Shown here piece after piece: positions 17,149 to 31,852 of a stretch of DNA of 64,000 nucleotides; position 1 is the stretch's first letter, and each line of letters opens with the position of its first letter. This DNA comes from Arthrobacter zhangbolii (GTDB lineage Bacteria; Actinomycetota; Actinomycetes; Actinomycetales; Micrococcaceae). A program made the position numbers and the translations under genes. The notes under the pieces were generated by a model. That model saw only the letters and a program-made list of their open reading frames with translations, searched no databases and was not told the origin of the DNA. Location of the stretch: contig NZ_CP094984.1 of the NCBI RefSeq assembly GCF_022869865.1, forward strand, positions 186,001 to 250,000. Direction: 5' to 3'.

Positions 17149-18435
17149 TTAGCGCCCGGTGCCGCCGTAGACAGTAGCCTCGTCGTCGCCGTCGAGCCCG
17201 AACGCCGCGTGCACCGCACGCACTGCCGTGTCCAGCAGCTTGGCGCTGGTCACCACGGAGATGCGGATCTCGGAGGTGGAGATCATGTCGATGTTCACCC
17301 CGGCATTATGCAGCGCCTCGAAGAAGCGGTGCGAGACGCCGGGATTTGAACGCATGCCGGCACCGATCAGCGACAGCTTGCCAATCTGCTCGTTGTACTG
17401 GATGGCGTCAAAGCCGACCTGTTCCTTGGCGGCGTTGAGCGCGTCAATCGCCTCCTTGCCGTCAATGATCGGCAGCGTGAAGGAAATATCCGTGCGGCCG
17501 GACCCCTTGGTGGACACGTTCTGCACAATCATGTCGATGTTGGAGTTGGCCCCGGCCACAATGCCGAAAATCTCCGCGGCCTTGCCGGGGATGTCGGGAA
17601 CACCCACCACGGTGACCTTGGCTTCGGAACGGTCATGGGCGACGCCGGAGATGATGGGCTGTTCCAAGGGTTCTCCCTCTTGAATCTTGATCTTGTCATC
17701 GGGGCTGGGCAGTACCCAGGTTCCCTCATGCTGGCTGAAGGACGAACGGACGTGCAGGGGCACGCCGAAGCGGCGGGCGTATTCCACGCAGCGCAGGTGC
17801 AGGATCTTCGCGCCGGAGGCCGCCATCTCGAGCATTTCCTCGCTGGAAATGGTGGCAATCTTCTGTGCGCTCGGGGCCACGCGCGGATCAGCCGTGTATA
17901 CGCCGTCGACGTCCGTGTAGATCTCGCAGACGTCCGCCTCCAGGGCAGCGGCCAGGGCGACGGCGGTGGTGTCCGAGCCGCCCCGGCCCAGGGTGGTGAT
18001 GTCGTGGCTCTCCTGGCTGACGCCCTGGAAGCCGGCCACGATGGCAATGTCACCCTTTTCAATGGCCGTTTTGATCCGGTGCGGGGAGACATCGATGATC
18101 CGGGCCTTGCCGTGGATGGCGTCGGTGATCATGCCGGCCTGGCTGCCGGTGAAGGACTGCGCGGAGCCGCCCAACTCGTTGATGGCCATGGCCAGCAGCG
18201 CCATGGAAATACGCTCGCCGGCGCTGAGCAGCATGTCCATTTCCCGCGCGTTGCTCAGCGAAGTGATCTGTCCGGCCAGGTCCAGCAGCTCGTCCGTGCT
18301 GTCACCCATGGCGGAAACCACCACCACAACTTCGTTTCCGGCAGCGTGCGTGTCCACCACGCGCTTGGCGACGCGCTTGATGCCTTCGGCGTCCGCCACG
18401 GAGGACCCGCCGAATTTCTGCACTATCAGGCTCAT
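17149..18435 (-). CDS. lysC: Aspartate kinase
   Basis: A 428-residue enzyme that phosphorylates aspartate, the first step to lysine, threonine and methionine. It starts with the kinase motif [22 protein letters not shown]. The catalytic [19 protein letters not shown] segment lies near residues 145-163, and two ACT domains form the C-terminal third. Length and form fit the actinobacterial enzyme. Relatives also make a beta subunit from an internal start; none is clearly marked here. The ATG at 18435 is chosen over a longer upstream frame because of family length. The usual partner asd is not adjacent. Confidence 0.96.
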   Translation of the reverse strand: MSLIVQKFGGSSVADAEGIKRVAKRVVDTHAAGNEVVVVVSAMGDSTDELLDLAGQITSLSNAREMDMLLSAGERISMALLAMAINELGGSAQSFTGSQAGMITDAIHGKARIIDVSPHRIKTAIEKGDIAIVAGFQGVSQESHDITTLGRGGSDTTAVALAAALEADVCEIYTDVDGVYTADPRVAPSAQKIATISSEEMLEMAASGAKILHLRCVEYARRFGVPLHVRSSFSQHEGTWVLPSPDDKIKIQEGEPLEQPIISGVAHDRSEAKVTVVGVPDIPGKAAEIFGIVAGANSNIDMIVQNVSTKGSGRTDISFTLPIIDGKEAIDALNAAKEQVGFDAIQYNEQIGKLSLIGAGMRSNPGVSHRFFEALHNAGVNIDMISTSEIRISVVTSAKLLDTAVRAVHAAFGLDGDDEATVYGGTGR

Positions 18436-18653
18436 GCGTACACTTTCCCAAATTTCGTTGTGGTTGCTGGTGCCCGGCATCTTCGGCGCGGCAGGATTGT
18501 TCCGGGTCTTTTCCCGGGAAACCGGACCGCGGGACCCACTGCGTCCGTCCAAAAAGTCTATAGCCGGTCTGCTGAAGTGCCGAAACAGAAGGGAAATATG
18601 CACTTAACGTCACGTTGTGGTGAGTCTGTCCCGCAAGCTGCAATCCGGCAACC

Positions 18654-18659
18654 TAGGCT
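18654..18659 (+). promoter_or_regulatory. Putative -10 box of a leaderless promoter (TAGGCT)
   Basis: TAGGCT is exactly six bases before the ATG at 18666, with no ribosome site in between. Confidence 0.55.
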
Positions 18660-18665
18660 GGCGCC

Positions 18666-19607
18666 ATGGGGAAGAGAGCCGAGACAGGTACCGGCATAGT
18701 TGCCGAGGGCATCCAGCGCAGTTTCGGCAATGTGCAGGCGCTCCGGAACATGGACTTCACTGCGCCTGCGGGCGAAGTGACCGCCCTGATCGGCCCCAAC
18801 GGCTCCGGCAAAACCACCCTGCTCCTCATCCTGGCGTCCCTGCTGGCCCCGGACAGCGGATCGGTGCGGATCAACGGGTTTGATCCGCTGACCCATCCCG
18901 CGGAGGTCCGTTCAGCGGTGGGCTGGATGCCGGACACACTGGGCACGTGGGAGGCGCTGACCTCCGCGGAAATCCTGGCCACCGTGGGCACCTTCTACGG
19001 GCTCACCCGCACCCATGCCGCGGCCCGTGCTGCCGAACTGCTGGAAACCGTCCACCTTGAAGACTTTGCCGACCAGCCGGCCCGAGTGCTCTCCCGCGGC
19101 CAGCAGCAGCGGCTGAGCCTGGCCCGGGCCCTGATCCACGATCCGTCAGTGCTGTTGCTGGATGAACCGGCGTCGGGCCTGGACCCGGGGTCGCGGGTGG
19201 ACCTTCGGGTGCTGCTGCGCCGGCTGGCCGCAGAGGGCAAAACGGTGCTGGTCTCCTCGCACGTCCTGTCCGAGCTGGATGAAATGGCCGACCGTGCCGT
19301 GTTTGTTGCCCGCGGCGAGACCGTGAAGGCCCAGTCACTGTCCGACGCCGGCGCCCAGGCGCGCTGGTACACCATCCGTGCCCTGAACACGGGGTCCCTG
19401 CTGCGCCAAATCGATGAGCAGCGCATCGAGTACCGCCAACCCGGGGACCGGCACGGACCGCAGGTGCAGGTCCGGCTGGCCGGTGAGGACGCCGCGGCGG
19501 ACCTGCTGCGCACCCTGGTACTGGCCGACGTCGCGGTCACGGCCTTCGCGCCGGCCGGCGGGGCACTGGAGGAAACCTACATGAGTCTGGACACCGATCG
19601 CCGATGA
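18666..19607 (+). CDS. ABC transporter ATP-binding protein (exporter type)
   Basis: A 313-residue ATPase of the ABC-2 exporter class (CcmA-like). Walker A is GPNGSGKTT (~residues 43-51), the signature is LSRGQQQRLSLARALIHDP, Walker B is VLLLDEPASGLDPGS, and the switch His is in VLVSSHVLSELDEM. The last ~80 residues form a C-terminal regulatory extension. The gene appears leaderless. The following permease overlaps it by four bases, so the pair forms one exporter. Substrate unknown. Confidence 0.93.
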   Translation: MGKRAETGTGIVAEGIQRSFGNVQALRNMDFTAPAGEVTALIGPNGSGKTTLLLILASLLAPDSGSVRINGFDPLTHPAEVRSAVGWMPDTLGTWEALTSAEILATVGTFYGLTRTHAAARAAELLETVHLEDFADQPARVLSRGQQQRLSLARALIHDPSVLLLDEPASGLDPGSRVDLRVLLRRLAAEGKTVLVSSHVLSELDEMADRAVFVARGETVKAQSLSDAGAQARWYTIRALNTGSLLRQIDEQRIEYRQPGDRHGPQVQVRLAGEDAAADLLRTLVLADVAVTAFAPAGGALEETYMSLDTDRR

Positions 19608-20668
19608 GCACGCAGAATCCCGGCACGGCCGCACCGTCCCTCGGCTATTGGAACGGGGTCCGGTCAGTCTTTTTCCTCGAGATCAAGCAGCGGGTGCGCT
19701 CACGGAGCTGGTATGTGCTGCTGACCGTCTGGTTCTTCGTGATCGGCCTGGTGGCCGTACTGACCGCACTGAACGCCGGGGCGGGGGAGGGCGGGCCGGT
19801 CCTCTTTGAACTGATGGTCGGTTTTGTCCTGTTCTTCGGTCTGCTGGTGGCGCCCGCGTTTTCCGCCAATGCCGTCAACGGGGACCGGGCTGCAGGAACC
19901 CTGGCCATCCTGCAGGTGACCCTGTTGCGGCCCGGGCAGATCCTTGCGGGGAAGTGGCTGGCGTCCTGGACGGCGTCGCTGGGGTTCCTGGTTGCCAGCA
20001 TTCCCTTCCTGCTCTGGGCCCTGGCCCTGGGCGGGGTGCGCCCGCTCTCCGCCCTGGTGGCGGTGCTGATGCTGGCGGTGGAACTGGGGATGGTCTGCGC
20101 CATTGGGGTGGGTGTCTCCGTCCTGGCTTCCCGCCCGCTGTTCTCCATTGTGGTGACGTACATGCTCGTGGCACTGCTGGGTCTGGGCACACTGATCGGC
20201 TTCGGGCTCAGCGTCACGCTGACGGAGGGCACGGGCTCATCCAACAGTCCCCGGTATAACTACGAGCTGTATTCGGGAGACCAGGACTTGGGCGAATACA
20301 CCTGCGAGGGCCCGCTAACGCCAATATCCGTGGTCCACACCGAACGGGTTGCCTGGATGCTGTCCGCGAACCCGTTTGTCATTGTTGCCGATGCGATGCC
20401 CGCAGAATCAGCCGATGCTGAGCGGAACGGCTCCACCGGCGTCATGGAGGGCATCAGTTCCCTGGTCCGTTACGCGCAGGCGGGCCCCGCCTACTCCGTT
20501 CCCTGCTTCAACGGTGAGGAACAGCAAGCCGGTGCGCCCGACGTCCTGCCCATCTGGCCGCTGGGCCTGACGGTTCAGGCGGCCCTGGCAGCGCTGCTCC
20601 TGGCCCTCGGACGACGGCGGCTGGTCACGCCGGTACGCCGGCTGTCAGTGGGAACGCGGATCGCCTAG
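19604..20668 (+). CDS. ABC-2 type exporter permease
   Basis: A 354-residue membrane protein with about six helices. It opens with the cytoplasmic FFLEIKQRVRSRSWYVLLTVWFF and includes DRAAGTLAILQVTLLRPGQILAGKWLAS, the coupling element typical of ABC-2 permeases. A large extracytoplasmic loop (residues ~210-310) before the last helix contains several cysteines (YTCEGP, VPCFNG). It is coupled to the ATPase gene by an ATGA overlap and ends 14 bases before the convergent recR stop. Confidence 0.9.
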   Translation: MSTQNPGTAAPSLGYWNGVRSVFFLEIKQRVRSRSWYVLLTVWFFVIGLVAVLTALNAGAGEGGPVLFELMVGFVLFFGLLVAPAFSANAVNGDRAAGTLAILQVTLLRPGQILAGKWLASWTASLGFLVASIPFLLWALALGGVRPLSALVAVLMLAVELGMVCAIGVGVSVLASRPLFSIVVTYMLVALLGLGTLIGFGLSVTLTEGTGSSNSPRYNYELYSGDQDLGEYTCEGPLTPISVVHTERVAWMLSANPFVIVADAMPAESADAERNGSTGVMEGISSLVRYAQAGPAYSVPCFNGEEQQAGAPDVLPIWPLGLTVQAALAALLLALGRRRLVTPVRRLSVGTRIA

Positions 20669-20682
20669 CCCCCGGCGGACCG

Positions 20683-21279
20683 CTAGGACATGTTCCGGCG
20701 GCCTTCGAAGGCGCGGCCAAGGGTGATTTCGTCGGCGTATTCCAGGTCGCCGCCCACCGGCAGCCCGGAGGCGAGGCGGGTGACCGTGATGCCCAGGGTT
20801 TTCAGCATGCGCATCAGATAGGTGGCGGTGGCTTCGCCTTCGAGGTTCGGGTCGGTGGCGATGATGATTTCCGAGATCTGTTCATCCGAGAGCCGGCTCA
20901 GCAGTTCACGGATGCGCAGCTGGTCCGGGCCGATGCCCGCAATCGGATTAATGGCGCCACCCAGCACGTGGTACCGGCCGCGGAAGGAGCGGGTACGTTC
21001 CACCGCGATGACATCCTTGGATTCCTCCACCACGCAGATCATGGTCGGATCCCGGCGCGGGTCGCGGCAGATGCTGCAGGTTTCCTGCTCCGTCACGTTC
21101 CCGCAGACGCTGCAGAACTTCACCCGGTCCTTCACGGTGACAATGGCGGTGGCCAGCTTCTTCATGTCGTCGGGATCGGACTCCAGGATGTGGAACGCGA
21201 TGCGCTGGGCAGACTTCGGTCCTACGCCGGGAAGCCGGCCTAGTTCGTCGATAAGTTCCTGAACCGCACCTTCGTACAC
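20683..21279 (-). CDS. recR: Recombination mediator RecR
   Basis: A 198-residue RecR, which works with RecF and RecO to load RecA at gaps. In order it has the N-terminal helix-hairpin-helix [22 protein letters not shown], the four-cysteine zinc finger [18 protein letters not shown] (~residues 56-73), and a Toprim domain with [12 protein letters not shown] and [12 protein letters not shown]. It starts with GTG at 21279 behind AGAAGG. It follows dnaX on the same strand, the classic dnaX-recR arrangement. Confidence 0.97.
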   Translation of the reverse strand: MYEGAVQELIDELGRLPGVGPKSAQRIAFHILESDPDDMKKLATAIVTVKDRVKFCSVCGNVTEQETCSICRDPRRDPTMICVVEESKDVIAVERTRSFRGRYHVLGGAINPIAGIGPDQLRIRELLSRLSDEQISEIIIATDPNLEGEATATYLMRMLKTLGITVTRLASGLPVGGDLEYADEITLGRAFEGRRNMS

Positions 21280-21407
21280 GTAACCTTCTCTGCTGGGTTG
21301 ATCTGCGTTTGGAGCTCAGGTGAGCCTGTTGCCGGCGCCTGGCCGGTGAAGCGCTGCTGCGGGTGCTGCCGGCCGGCACCGGATGCGTGGGCTGACCGCC
21401 GCGACGG

Positions 21408-24400
21408 TCAGCGGCCGTCGAGGCTGCGTTCCTCGATGAGCCGTCCGCCCAGGATCCGCTCAATGGCCTTGCGGCCTACCAGTCCGGAATCCTCCAGCGT
21501 GATGTCATCAGCACTGGGAACGTCTTCAACGTAGGACGATTCTACTGGCCGGCTTCCACGCACGGGGGCGCCGCCACCGCGCTGGGCTGCTTCATTAAGC
21601 AGCTTCTGGTAGCGGCTGAGCGGCTGGTTCGGGTTGTTGCCCGCCGGTGCGGTAGGTGCTGCAGGGGCAGACGGCGCTGCCACGGACCCTCTGGCTCCTG
21701 CCGCTGATGCCGGTGAACCGGGAACCGCGGATCGCTGACCTGCCGCACCCAGTCCTCCCGCACCCTGTCCTCCCGCACCCTGACCTGCGGAGCCGTGAGC
21801 CGCTGTGCCCTGAGCCCCTGTGCCCTGAGCCGCTGTGCCCCGGGCATCCGGGGTCCCCTGCGGCGTGCCGCCGGGTACGGAAGCAGGACCGGACGCTGCC
21901 GGTGCGTTCTGTGCCGGTGCCGCGCCCGGCCGGGTGGTGGACCCGGTGCCGGCCCAGTTGGTGGTGGCCCACTCGGAGTCCGACAGGTGGCCGCCGGAGT
22001 ACACGTCAGTCGGCGCTTCCGCGGTTTCCCAGGCGTTGCTTTCAGGCGCGTCGTTAAACGGATCGGAGGGCTCGTCCGGCCATGGCGCGTCGGGCGGCCC
22101 GTCGGTGCCGGTGCCGCGGGAGGGGCGTCCGCCGCTGCGGCCGGAGCCGGACCCTGCCGGGCCGGAACCGGCGGGGGCACCGCCAGAGCGGCGGCGAAGT
22201 GCTGCGGACGCCGCATTCGCAGTCGCGCCGTTCGCGGGACCTGCTTGCGGCGGTGCGCCGTTCGCCGGTGCTCCAGCAGGGGTGCCCGCCGTAGTGGTGC
22301 CCGCAGCGGCTATCGGCCATGCGGCGCCGCTGGTATCGCCTGCCGCAGGAGAAGCTTTCCGCGCCGTGTCATTCGGCCCGGCTGTACTGGCCGGGGTGGC
22401 GGAATCCGGGGTAGCAGCAACGGGTGCTGTAACGTCTGTCCGCGCTGTTGCGCCCTGTGCCGCAGGCCGAGTCGCGGGGTTATCCCACGCCGGCCCTGCC
22501 GGCGCGCTCTGGTCCGAACGAGCCTGGTCCGGCCGAGCCTGGCCCGGATTGTTCTGGAAAGCAGGTGCGGATGCGGAAGCTCCGCGCACTGCTGAATCAG
22601 CTGCCGAGGTTCCACCGGCCGGGGGAGCCGTGGGAGCCGAGGGAGCCATCGGAGCCGGTGCAGCCGGGGCTACTGGCGCGGTGGCAGCAGCCGGGGCTTG
22701 TGCTGCCGGTGCGGATGCCGGCGCGCGCCGGCTATCGGCTTTTGGGCCCGACTCACCCGCTGACGCCGAGCTGTCATGGATCGGATTGATCTGGCAGTCC
22801 AGCGCCAGGACCTGGTGGATGGCCTTACGCAGGTTCTCCAAATGGTCTGGGCGGTTGAAGTTGGTTGCAGCGCCGGGGTTGGTAAACGCCAGTTCGAGGA
22901 CTTTCCCGTCGAAAGCCCGAGGGCTGGAGTTCTTGCTGACGTTCAGCCAGGTGGCGCGGCGGATGCTGGTCAGGGCATCCATGATTTCCGGCCAGGCGCG
23001 GCGGATCATCTCAATCTGACCGCCGCCGCCACCGGCAGCAGATGCCGGCTGGCGTGCAGCCTGTGCCTGCGCGGGAAACTGGCCCTGCTGTGCTGCCGGC
23101 TGGTGCGGAGCTGTTGCTGGCGGCGTCTGTTGTCCGGGAGCCTGCTGCGCCGGGCTGTGCTGTCCAGGAGCCCGCTGCCCCTGGCTCTGCTGTCCCGGGC
23201 CCTGCTGCCCCGGGCCCTGCGGTGAGGCGCTGTTGGGATCGGCGCCGGAGCGAGGTGATTCCGGCTGGGCGGGTGCAGCCTGGGACGCTGCAGTCGGGGA
23301 AGCAGATGCGGCCGGGGATTCCACCGGAGTGGACCAGGTGCCGCCCCAGTCCAGGGAGCTGCCGGAGGACTGGCTTCCGGAGGACTGGCTTCCGGAGGAC
23401 ACCGCAGAGCTGTCGTCGCTCCGGTTTGCCGATGCCCGCGATTCGCTGCCGGGGGCCGGAGTGGCTGCAACATCAGTTCCCCGCGGGGCTGAGGGCGCCT
23501 CGTCCACAGCCGGAGCAGGGGAAGCGGCCTGGGACGCCGTGGGCGCCGCCGCGGGGACTGTGTTTACCGGTGAAGCTGCGGCTGCGGCGCGGCCCATGGC
23601 TTCGGTGGGATCACCGGCGTAGCTGAGCCGCCGTTCAAGGCGGTCCACCCGGGCAGCGGTGCCGCGCTCGGTCTGGTCAGCCGCCGGCAGCAGGATGCGG
23701 GCGCAAAGCAGTTCTAGATGCAGGCGCGGAGAAGTCGCACCGGTCATTTCCGTGAGTGCGGTATTGGTGATGTCGGCAGCACGGGAGAGCTCGCTGCCAC
23801 CCATTTGTGCAGCTTGGCTCTGCATCCGGTTGATCTGGTCTTCCGGCATGCCGCGGAGTACAGCGGCGGCGCTGTCCGGCATGGCGTTGACAATGATCAG
23901 GTCGCGGAAGCGTTCAAGCAGGTCCTCCACGAACCGGCGGGGGTCCTGGCCGGTCTGGATAACCCGGTCCACGGCACGGAAAACGGTGGCCGAATCCGCG
24001 GCTGCGACGGCGTCCACCACGTCGTCGAGCAGCGATACAGGTGTGTAGCCCAGCAGTGACACGGCGAGCTCGTAGTCCAGGCCTTCGGGGCCGGCTCCCG
24101 CCATGAGCTGGTCCAGCACGGAAAGGGTGTCACGGACGGACCCGCCTCCGGCGCGGATAACCAGGGAGAGAACGCCGGGAGCCACGCTGACGTTCTCCTG
24201 TGCGCAGAGCTTTTCCAGGTAGGCCAGCAGGGGCTCCGGCGGAACCAGCCGGAAGGGGTAATGGTGCGTACGGGAGCGGATGGTCCCGATGACCTTGTCC
24301 GGTTCCGTGGTGGCAAAGATGAACTTGATGTGTTCCGGCGGTTCTTCAACGATCTTCAGGAGCGCATTGAATCCGGCGGACGTGACCATGTGGGCCTCGT

Positions 24401-24779
24401 CAATGATGAAGATCTTGTAGCGGTCCCGGACGGGTGCAAAGGTGGCCCGCTCCCGCAGGTCACGGGCGTCGTCGACGCCGCCGTGGCTTGCCGCGTCAAT
24501 CTCAATGACATCCAGGCTGCCGGATCCGTCCCTGGCAAGTTCGACACAGCTGTCGCATTCGCCGCAAGGGACGGGGGTGGGGCCCTGGGCGCAGTTCAGG
24601 CAGCGCGCCAGGATGCGTGCGGAGGTGGTTTTACCGCAGCCGCGGGGTCCGGAGAAGAGATACGCATGATTGACGCGGTTCTTTTGCAGGGCCGCCATCA
24701 GCGGCTCCGTTACATGCTCCTGGCCAATCACATCCGCGAAGCTTTCGGGACGGTAGCGGCGGTAAAGGGCTGTACTCAC
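21408..24779 (-). CDS. dnaX: DNA polymerase III subunits gamma and tau
   Basis: The clamp-loader ATPase, about 1123 residues. The N-terminal 370 residues hold the AAA+ core: ALYRRYRPESFADVIGQ, Walker A SGPRGCGKTTSARI, the zinc module C-(N)-C-x2-C in CAQGPTPVPCGECDSC, Walker B IDEAHM, and the sensor SRTHH. The rest is extremely Ala/Pro/Gln/Gly rich with internal repeats, then a conserved C-terminal tail (SRYQKLLNEAAQRGG, ERILGGRLIEERSL). GTG 24779 (VSTALYRRYRP) is preferred; GTG 24803 would add eight residues. It is unusually long even for actinobacteria, owing to the repeat-rich tail. Confidence 0.96.
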   Translation of the reverse strand: MSTALYRRYRPESFADVIGQEHVTEPLMAALQKNRVNHAYLFSGPRGCGKTTSARILARCLNCAQGPTPVPCGECDSCVELARDGSGSLDVIEIDAASHGGVDDARDLRERATFAPVRDRYKIFIIDEAHMVTSAGFNALLKIVEEPPEHIKFIFATTEPDKVIGTIRSRTHHYPFRLVPPEPLLAYLEKLCAQENVSVAPGVLSLVIRAGGGSVRDTLSVLDQLMAGAGPEGLDYELAVSLLGYTPVSLLDDVVDAVAAADSATVFRAVDRVIQTGQDPRRFVEDLLERFRDLIIVNAMPDSAAAVLRGMPEDQINRMQSQAAQMGGSELSRAADITNTALTEMTGATSPRLHLELLCARILLPAADQTERGTAARVDRLERRLSYAGDPTEAMGRAAAAASPVNTVPAAAPTASQAASPAPAVDEAPSAPRGTDVAATPAPGSESRASANRSDDSSAVSSGSQSSGSQSSGSSLDWGGTWSTPVESPAASASPTAASQAAPAQPESPRSGADPNSASPQGPGQQGPGQQSQGQRAPGQHSPAQQAPGQQTPPATAPHQPAAQQGQFPAQAQAARQPASAAGGGGGQIEMIRRAWPEIMDALTSIRRATWLNVSKNSSPRAFDGKVLELAFTNPGAATNFNRPDHLENLRKAIHQVLALDCQINPIHDSSASAGESGPKADSRRAPASAPAAQAPAAATAPVAPAAPAPMAPSAPTAPPAGGTSAADSAVRGASASAPAFQNNPGQARPDQARSDQSAPAGPAWDNPATRPAAQGATARTDVTAPVAATPDSATPASTAGPNDTARKASPAAGDTSGAAWPIAAAGTTTAGTPAGAPANGAPPQAGPANGATANAASAALRRRSGGAPAGSGPAGSGSGRSGGRPSRGTGTDGPPDAPWPDEPSDPFNDAPESNAWETAEAPTDVYSGGHLSDSEWATTNWAGTGSTTRPGAAPAQNAPAASGPASVPGGTPQGTPDARGTAAQGTGAQGTAAHGSAGQGAGGQGAGGLGAAGQRSAVPGSPASAAGARGSVAAPSAPAAPTAPAGNNPNQPLSRYQKLLNEAAQRGGGAPVRGSRPVESSYVEDVPSADDITLEDSGLVGRKAIERILGGRLIEERSLDGR

Positions 24780-24860
24780 AGATAGAAGCCTATCGGTTGG
24801 CACTGACGGTTTTCACTCCGGCTCCCGGCGCGGTGACGAAGCATTCTCCGGGGAAAATTA

Positions 24861-24949
24861 AAGACCCCCCATGCACCTGCCAGAGCCCGCTTACCCTTGC
24901 TACCTTCCGGTCCTGGGGGAGTTCACAGGATGACACCACATGAGGGGCC
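24861..24949 (-). ncRNA. ffs: Signal recognition particle RNA (small, 4.5S type)
   Basis: On the minus strand the conserved apical core is clear: CAGGACCGGAAGGTAGCAAGGG, broken here as CAGGACCGGAAGG plus TAGCAAGGG. It is flanked by helices closing GGCCCCTCATG at the 5' end with CATGGGGGGTC at the 3' end. At about 89 bases it fits the small bacterial SRP RNA. It lies just upstream of dnaX on the same strand, a common actinobacterial location. A TAGACT -10 box is at 24962-24957. A short T-rich run after the 3' end (TCTTTAATTTT) may terminate it. Confidence 0.93.
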
Positions 24950-24956
24950 GCGAACA

Positions 24957-24962
24957 AGTCTA
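24957..24962 (-). promoter_or_regulatory. -10 box (TAGACT) of the SRP RNA promoter
   Basis: TAGACT ends about seven bases before the mapped 5' end of the SRP RNA helix. The -35 region is weak (GACCAA at a spacing of 17-18). Confidence 0.5.
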
Positions 24963-25113
24963 CCCGAAATTTCCCGAGCTTTGGTCTGGGGTGCCGGGGG
25001 CCCGCTCCCGGGCCGCTTTGGCGGACCTCCCCATGGGAAGGCGCGCCAGGTGCTGCCGCCCGGATCTCGGCGGAAGCCCTCACATCTGCGGGACTACTAC
25101 ACCGGGGCAACGG

Positions 25114-25210
25114 TATACATACGGGTCTACACATACGGGGCAGCACATACAGGGCGACGGTTGCCGTAGGGCCGGCAGCTATAGAGGTGTCCCCTATCTG
25201 TCCCCTATAT
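25114..25210. repeat. Short direct repeats ACATACGGG and TGTCCCCTAT
   Basis: CATACGGG-like units occur three times within about 40 bases (near 25116, 25132 and 25145, the last CATACAGGG). TGTCCCCTAT then occurs twice, 11 bases apart (25188-25197 and 25199-25208). An inverted TAGGGGACA lies at 25238-25246. No gene covers this stretch. It adjoins the CCTATAAGG array. Confidence 0.6.
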
Positions 25211-25281
25211 GTCGCCCGCACACAGGGCACCCGTAGGTAGGGGACAGTCAGGGTCTGGGCACCCCGTCTGCCGGGGGCACC

Positions 25282-25550
25282 CCTATAAGGCGGAACATTC
25301 GGATTCGGCATTCGGGCGAGCGGCCTTATAGGAGTGGCAAGTGGCACCTATAAGGAGTCGCACTTATAACGAGCCGCACCTATAAGGAGTCAGGAACGGG
25401 GGCGGATTGCCTGCCGCTGCCAGGTTGCCCCGACACCGGTGGGGTCCTGCCCCGTCAGTGTCGGCGGCAGTGCATTGGAGGCGGTCCTGCCGTGTAGAGA
25501 GGGCAGCCCTATAGGTGGTTCTTCCTTATGGCGGGCTCAGCCCTATAAGG
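25282..25550. repeat. Array of CCTATAAGG motifs in the gene-free region before the rRNA operon
   Basis: Exact CCTATAAGG occurs at 25282, 25347, 25379 and 25542. The inverse, CCTTATAGG, is at 25324. Close variants are at 25363 (CTTATAACG), 25508 (CCTATAGG) and 25524 (CCTTATGG). Four of them continue into AGT (CCTATAAGGAGT or CCTTATAGGAGT). Between 25344 and 25391 three 16-bp units run head to tail, with consensus GCACCTATAAGGAGTC. No convincing gene is visible from 24963 to 25775. The array looks like a protein-binding cluster or degenerate iterons; its function is unknown. Confidence 0.75.
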
Positions 25551-25775
25551 AGTGCCGGGGAAATGGATATGGGGCGCCGGAACGGAGAGGCCCGGACAGT
25601 CCCGTCAGCGGAGGGTGTGCCCGGGCGACCCGTGGCGGGGGATTCAAGGGTTCAGCCATGCTTCGATCGCGCGGACGGACCTCGAACATGCCGGGCCGAA
25701 TGCCTCGTGACGGCGCACAAGCCGGCACCTGGAATGGGGCAAAAAGAGAGTGTCCGGGGTCACCCCGGATCCGAG

Positions 25776-25804
25776 TTGCACGTGGGCTCGAACCTGTGTA
25801 AAGT
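25776..25804 (+). promoter_or_regulatory. rRNA operon promoter P1
   Basis: TTGCAC (25776-25781), a 17-base spacer and TAAAGT (25799-25804), followed by CTTCTAAGTCGCCGCGG. The AAGTCGCCGC element after the start is typical of actinobacterial rrn promoters. Confidence 0.8.
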
Positions 25805-25986
25805 CTTCTAAGTCGCCGCGGCAGGGACGCTGAAAAAGCGCCCGAGCATGGCGGCCAAACCCCTTCGAAAATCAGAGTCCAACTCCCGTGCCCTTCACCG
25901 GGCCGGCGGAAAAGACTCCGGTTCACGCTGGGTCCGGAACGGCGGTACAAACGCTTTTCACGGGATTCCGACAGGAAAACCGCGAA

Positions 25987-26015
25987 TTGCAAATAGCGCC
26001 GGAATGGAATAAGAT
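25987..26015 (+). promoter_or_regulatory. rRNA operon promoter P2
   Basis: TTGCAA (25987-25992), a 17-base spacer and TAAGAT (26010-26015) in a locally AT-rich stretch, 211 bases after P1. Tandem rrn promoters are usual in this group. Confidence 0.65.
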
Positions 26016-26082
26016 AATAAAACATTGCAGCGAAGAAGAAAAGGAAAACATTGTTTTCCCGAGTATTTTCGGATTGCGTCTG

Positions 26083-26103
26083 TTGTTTGAGAACTCAATA
26101 GTG
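26083..26103 (+). promoter_or_regulatory. rRNA leader antitermination element (boxA-like)
   Basis: TTGTTTGAGAACT followed by ATAGTG, the conserved actinobacterial rrn leader block. The same block recurs in the 16S-23S spacer at 28176. Confidence 0.7.
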
Positions 26104-26257
26104 TGCCAAGTTTATTGATACCAATTTATTTTGATTGGTTGAATCGACCGTGTCCGCCCACCCCGTGGGTATGGAACGGTTTTTTTAGCCGGTTTCGAAT
26201 TTAGTGCAGTGCCTGGCGGCCAATTTTCCTTGGCCCCGGCATTGTGTCTGTAAAACA

Positions 26258-31456
<5,199 letters not shown>

Positions 31457-31686
31457 CACACCAACATCTGGGGAAACACGACTTCAAACGGTTTCCCAAC
31501 GTACAGGGTGTTGTTGATCATGCTGCTTGCGTCCACTATGTGGTTCCCGGATAACAACCCTGGTTGTTGTTGGCCGTGGAACAAAAAAGTTGAATATCAC
31601 TTCGTCTAAGGACGTTCGTGACCCATTGTTTTCCCCTCTGCACACCCGGTTTTTTGGCCGGTGGTTGTGCGGGTGCGGGTAGTAGG

Positions 31687-31805
31687 GTTACGGCGGTCAT
31701 AGCGTGGGGGAAACGCCCGGTCCCATTCCGAACCCGGAAGCTAAGACCCACAGCGCCGATGGTACTGCATCCGGGAGGATGTGGGAGAGTAGGTCACCGC
31801 CGGAC
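31687..31805 (+). rRNA. rrf: 5S ribosomal RNA, first copy
   Basis: GTTACGGCGGTCATAGCG to CACCGCCGGAC, about 119 bases, with the loop GCTAAGACCCACAGCGCC. It follows 23S by 230 bases and is followed by a strong terminator. Confidence 0.97.
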
Positions 31806-31816
31806 AAATTGTGAAG

Positions 31817-31852
31817 GGTGAGGCCCGTACCAGTGTTGGTACGGGCCTCACC
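31817..31852 (+). terminator. rRNA operon terminator
   Basis: A perfect 16-bp stem (31817-31832 with 31837-31852), GTGT loop, followed by TGTTT. Confidence 0.9.

Noticed and set aside
21408-24779. Programmed frameshift producing a short gamma subunit from dnaX
   Set aside because: I found no A/T-rich slippery heptamer followed by a hairpin; the E. coli arrangement is not visible.
25439-26118. Possible small proteins in the region before the 16S gene
   Set aside because: The frames have no ribosome sites, have Gly/Arg/Pro shadow-like translations, and run across the rrn promoters P1 and P2.
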